Assembly: GCA_026545225.1 (NCBI GenBank)
Contig: CM048854.1
Location: 26,394,730-26,458,729 of the forward strand
Direction of reading: 5' to 3'
Length of the DNA: 64,000 bases
DNA from: Cornus controversa
Lineage: Eukaryota > Streptophyta > Magnoliopsida > Cornales > Cornaceae
Part shown: in pieces, positions 61,154 through 64,000 of the stretch
Layout: each line of letters starts with the position of its first letter
How positions within the stretch are numbered: the stretch's first letter is position 1
Program-made: the position numbers and the translations under genes
Notes under the pieces: model-generated
Databases searched by the model: none
What the model was told of the DNA's origin: nothing
What the model saw: the letters and a program-made list of their open reading frames with translations, nothing else

Positions 61154-64000
61154 ATGATGAGTACTGCTTTAGTCTCATCTAGACTCATTCCAGACACTTC
61201 TAAAATTGACCCATTCAATGGGTCTTTCTTTAAACGATGGGTAGAAAGGGTTTATTGTGCCCTTGACATGATTAATGTTGCTGAATTCTTAACTAAACCT
61301 GCTCTTGTTGCTAGTACGGATGAAAAAGAAATTACTGAATGTGAAAAGGGTAATAAAATTTGTAGGCACACTATTCTTAGTACACTTTCTAATGAGTTGT
61401 TTGATATATACTATCCTTATAAAACAACATGTGAACCTAACTAAAAAATATGTGATTGAAGATTTTAGGACTTATAAACATGCCATAGGTAATTTCTTAA
61501 GTTTTGTAATGCCGAGGATATAGATGTTCCATCTCAAATATATGACTACCACAAACTTGTCAATGACTTGAAAAATGAAGAAATTGACTTTCCTGAGCCA
61601 TTTGTTTATGGATGCTTAATTGAGAAACTACCTGAATCCTAGAAGGACTACAATAACAATATGAAACACGAACGAAAACAACTAAGCCTAGAAGATGTGA
61701 TTGTTCACATCCAAATTGAGAAAAATAATAGGCTAAGAGACAAAGCTAACAAGGCCAAGGAAATTGCTTCCAAAGCTAACATGATTGAGACCAATCCAAA
61801 ACCCAACAATCAAAATGGTCAGAACAATTGCACTAAAGCATAAACTCAAAAATAAACACAAGCCTAATAACCCTCATAAGCCTTATAACCTAACTTTTAG
61901 CAATAAATGGAGTTGTTTTGTTTGTGAAAAACCTGGGCACCATGCTGCCTAATGCAGACACAGGAACAGAGATGAGAAACCTGCCAAACTCAATCTAGCT
62001 GAGGCGAAAGTTATTGATGTAGTTATCTCTGAGGTGAACATAACTGCTAATGTGAAAGATTGGGTGGTAAACTTTGGGGAAGTGCTTTTACCTCCTACAC
62101 TACAGTAGGAGAAAGAGAAGAACAAGTGATTATGGGTGATTCTAGGTCCTCTCTTGTCACAGAAAAAGGGAAGGTTCTTCTCAAGCTAACTTCAGGAAAG
62201 ATCCTTTCACTTAATGATGTGCTTCATGTTCCAGATATCCGTTGGAACCTTGTGTATGTTTCTCTATTAGGGAAAGTTGGGGTAAAGGCTATTTTTGAGT
62301 CTGGTAAAATTTTTCTGACTAAAAATATGGGTTTTTGTTGGGAAAGCGTATTGTAATCAAGGACTATTTGTTATGAATTTTCTTGAGACCATGAATGAAA
62401 ATGCTTCTAGTTCTGCTTATTTGAATAATTATCTTGACATGTTGCATGGTAGACTAGGTCATGTGAAATTTTCATATATTAAGAAAATGAAAGATGTTGG
62501 TTTGATTTCTAACATTTCATTTTCAAATTATGAAAAATGTGATGTATGTGTTGAAACCAAAATAACTAAAAAGACTCGTAAGTCTATAGAAAGAGAATTT
62601 GATTTGTTGAGCTTAATTCATAGGTGACTTAAAACATACCGTGACCAGAGGTGGTAAAAGGTATTATATTACCTTTATAGATGATTTCTTAAGATACACA
62701 ACTATGTACTTAGACATAAAGATGAGATAGGAGAGATGTTTTTAAAATATAAAGCTGAGGTTGAAAACTAGTTAGATAAGAAAATCAAAAGATTAAGAAC
62801 TGATAAAGGAGGATAGTACAATTCAAACCCTTTTAGTGAATTTTGTGAACAACATGACATCATTCACAAGGTAACTCCACCTTATTCACCGGAGTTTAAT
62901 GGGATAGCAGAAAGAAAAAATAAAACATTAAAAGAAATAATGAATGCCATGTTAGTTAGTTTTGGGACACCCCTTAACTTGTGGGGAGAAACCATTCTCT
63001 CAGCTTGTCATATACAAAATAGAATACCCTATAAGAAAACTAGTAGAACACCATATGAGTTGTAGAAATGATATGCACCCAATTTGTCATATCTAAAAGT
63101 GTGGGGGTGTTTAGCTAAGGTCCTTTTACCTGAACCTAAAAAGAGAAAATTAGGACCTAAAACATTTGACAATATGTTTATAAGATATGCCCAAAATAGT
63201 GCAGCCTATAGATTTTTTGTAACTAAAAGTGATAACAACCTAATAGAGGTTAACATAATAGTTGAAACTAAAAATGTATATTTCTTTGAAAATATTTTTC
63301 CAATGAAGCATAATATGGAAAAGATTGATTATGTCACTCGTAACATAGCTGAAAAAGGAACCACTGAGCACTCTGAGATAGAACCTAGAAGAAGTAAAAA
63401 AAGAAGTTTTGGAGATTATTTCTATACATTCCTTGTTGATAATGACTCTCAAACCTATAATGAGGCAATAACTTCACGTGATACACCTTTCTGGAAAGAA
63501 GCAATTCATAGTGAATTGGAGCCAATAAGAACTAACCATACATGAGAGTTAGTTGACTTACCACCTGGTGCTAAAACCATTGGATGTAAATTGATCTTTA
63601 AAAAGAAGTTAAAATCTAATGGGTCAATAGATAAATTTAAAGCTTGGTTGGTTGCTAAAGGCTATAAACAGAGGAAAGATATTGACTTCTTTGACACTTT
63701 TGCTCCTGTAACTATAATTTCTTCTATTCGAGTTTTGATTGCTTTAGCTGCCATTAACAATCTTATTATTCACCAAATGGATGTTAAAACTACATTTTTA
63801 AATAGTGAATTAGAAGAAGAAATTTACATGGATCAACCTGAAAGTTGTGTTGTTTCTGGTAATGAGCATAAAGTGTGTAAGTTAGTAAAATCATTGTATG
63901 GCCTAAAACAAGCTCCCAAACAATGGCATGATAAATTTGACAGCGTGTTAGTATCAAATCGTTTCTTGATAAATGAGGCAGATAAATGTATATATGGTAA
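61154..64000 (+). pseudogene. copia gag-pol, decayed
   Basis: Gag starts at 61154 (KIDPFNGSFFKRWVERVYCA). A zinc knuckle, CFVCEKPGHHAA, follows at about 61918-61955 and is broken by a stop before its last Cys. A degraded protease region (DWVVNFGE, where DWVVDSGA is expected) lies near 62058. The pre-integrase zinc finger (MLHGRLGHVKFSYI ... CDVCVETK) lies at 62440-62560, with the integrase core to about 63060. The reverse transcriptase begins near 63570 (AWLVAKGYKQRKDIDFFDTF, SLYGLKQAPKQWHDKF) and is cut at 64000. Many stops and frameshifts separate these parts. Confidence 0.85.

Larger units (their letters stand above)
60400..64000 (+). mobile_element. Ty1/copia retrotransposon, cut by the window end
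   Basis: The LTR 3' part (start not determined, TATA-like box about 60688) ends near 60840. It is followed by a weak primer-binding-site-like attggtactgtgaac and a leader. Coding relics from 61154 to the window end are in copia order. The 3' LTR lies outside the window. Confidence 0.75.

Overview
This is a gene-poor, transposon-rich stretch of a flowering-plant nuclear genome, most likely a woody eudicot (I cannot name the species). The evidence is GT-AG introns, a nuclear photosystem II antenna gene, a plant-type TFIIIC subunit, and many copia, gypsy, LINE, SINE, TRIM and Cassandra-type elements. Most open frames here are relics or shadows. Four host genes can be reconstructed exon by exon.

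(1) The + strand from 3057 to 36362 holds the last ten exons of a TPR subunit of general transcription factor IIIC (GTF3C3/TFC4 family); its 5' part lies before the window. Three of its introns are 9.4-9.6 kb because of insertions. Intron 3436-12824 carries a gypsy derivative, a solo TRIM LTR, a Cassandra-type block with 5S-rRNA-like promoters split by a DNA transposon, a SINE and a short LTR element. Intron 12944-22315 holds a copia element that contains a second LTR element, which contains another copy of the same DNA transposon. Intron 23364-32939 holds a non-autonomous LTR element and a near-complete L1-type LINE.

(2) Convergent to it, on the - strand (36588-45606), is a six-exon FAD-dependent monooxygenase (MO1/CTF2 type). 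It has an in-frame TAG in exon 5 and a Ty3/gypsy element with perfect target-site duplications in its last intron.

(3) Upstream, also on the - strand (47307-50129), is an apparently intact six-exon LHCB5 (CP26) gene. Its upstream region has ACGT-core, CCAAT and GATAA motifs as expected for a light-regulated promoter.

(4) Further on, also on the - strand (52160-59035), is a three-exon gene for a 136-residue glycine-rich plant protein of unknown function, with a partly duplicated last exon.

The right edge (about 60.4-64.0 kb) is a decayed copia element on the + strand, cut by the window end. The left edge (1-3056) is intron of the TFIIIC gene filled with a three-LTR tandem TRIM and a truncated copia element. 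I found no CRISPR array, no bona fide tRNA or rRNA gene, and no virus. The least described object is a non-autonomous DNA transposon family with 8-bp target duplications, present in two clear copies and one probable old copy.
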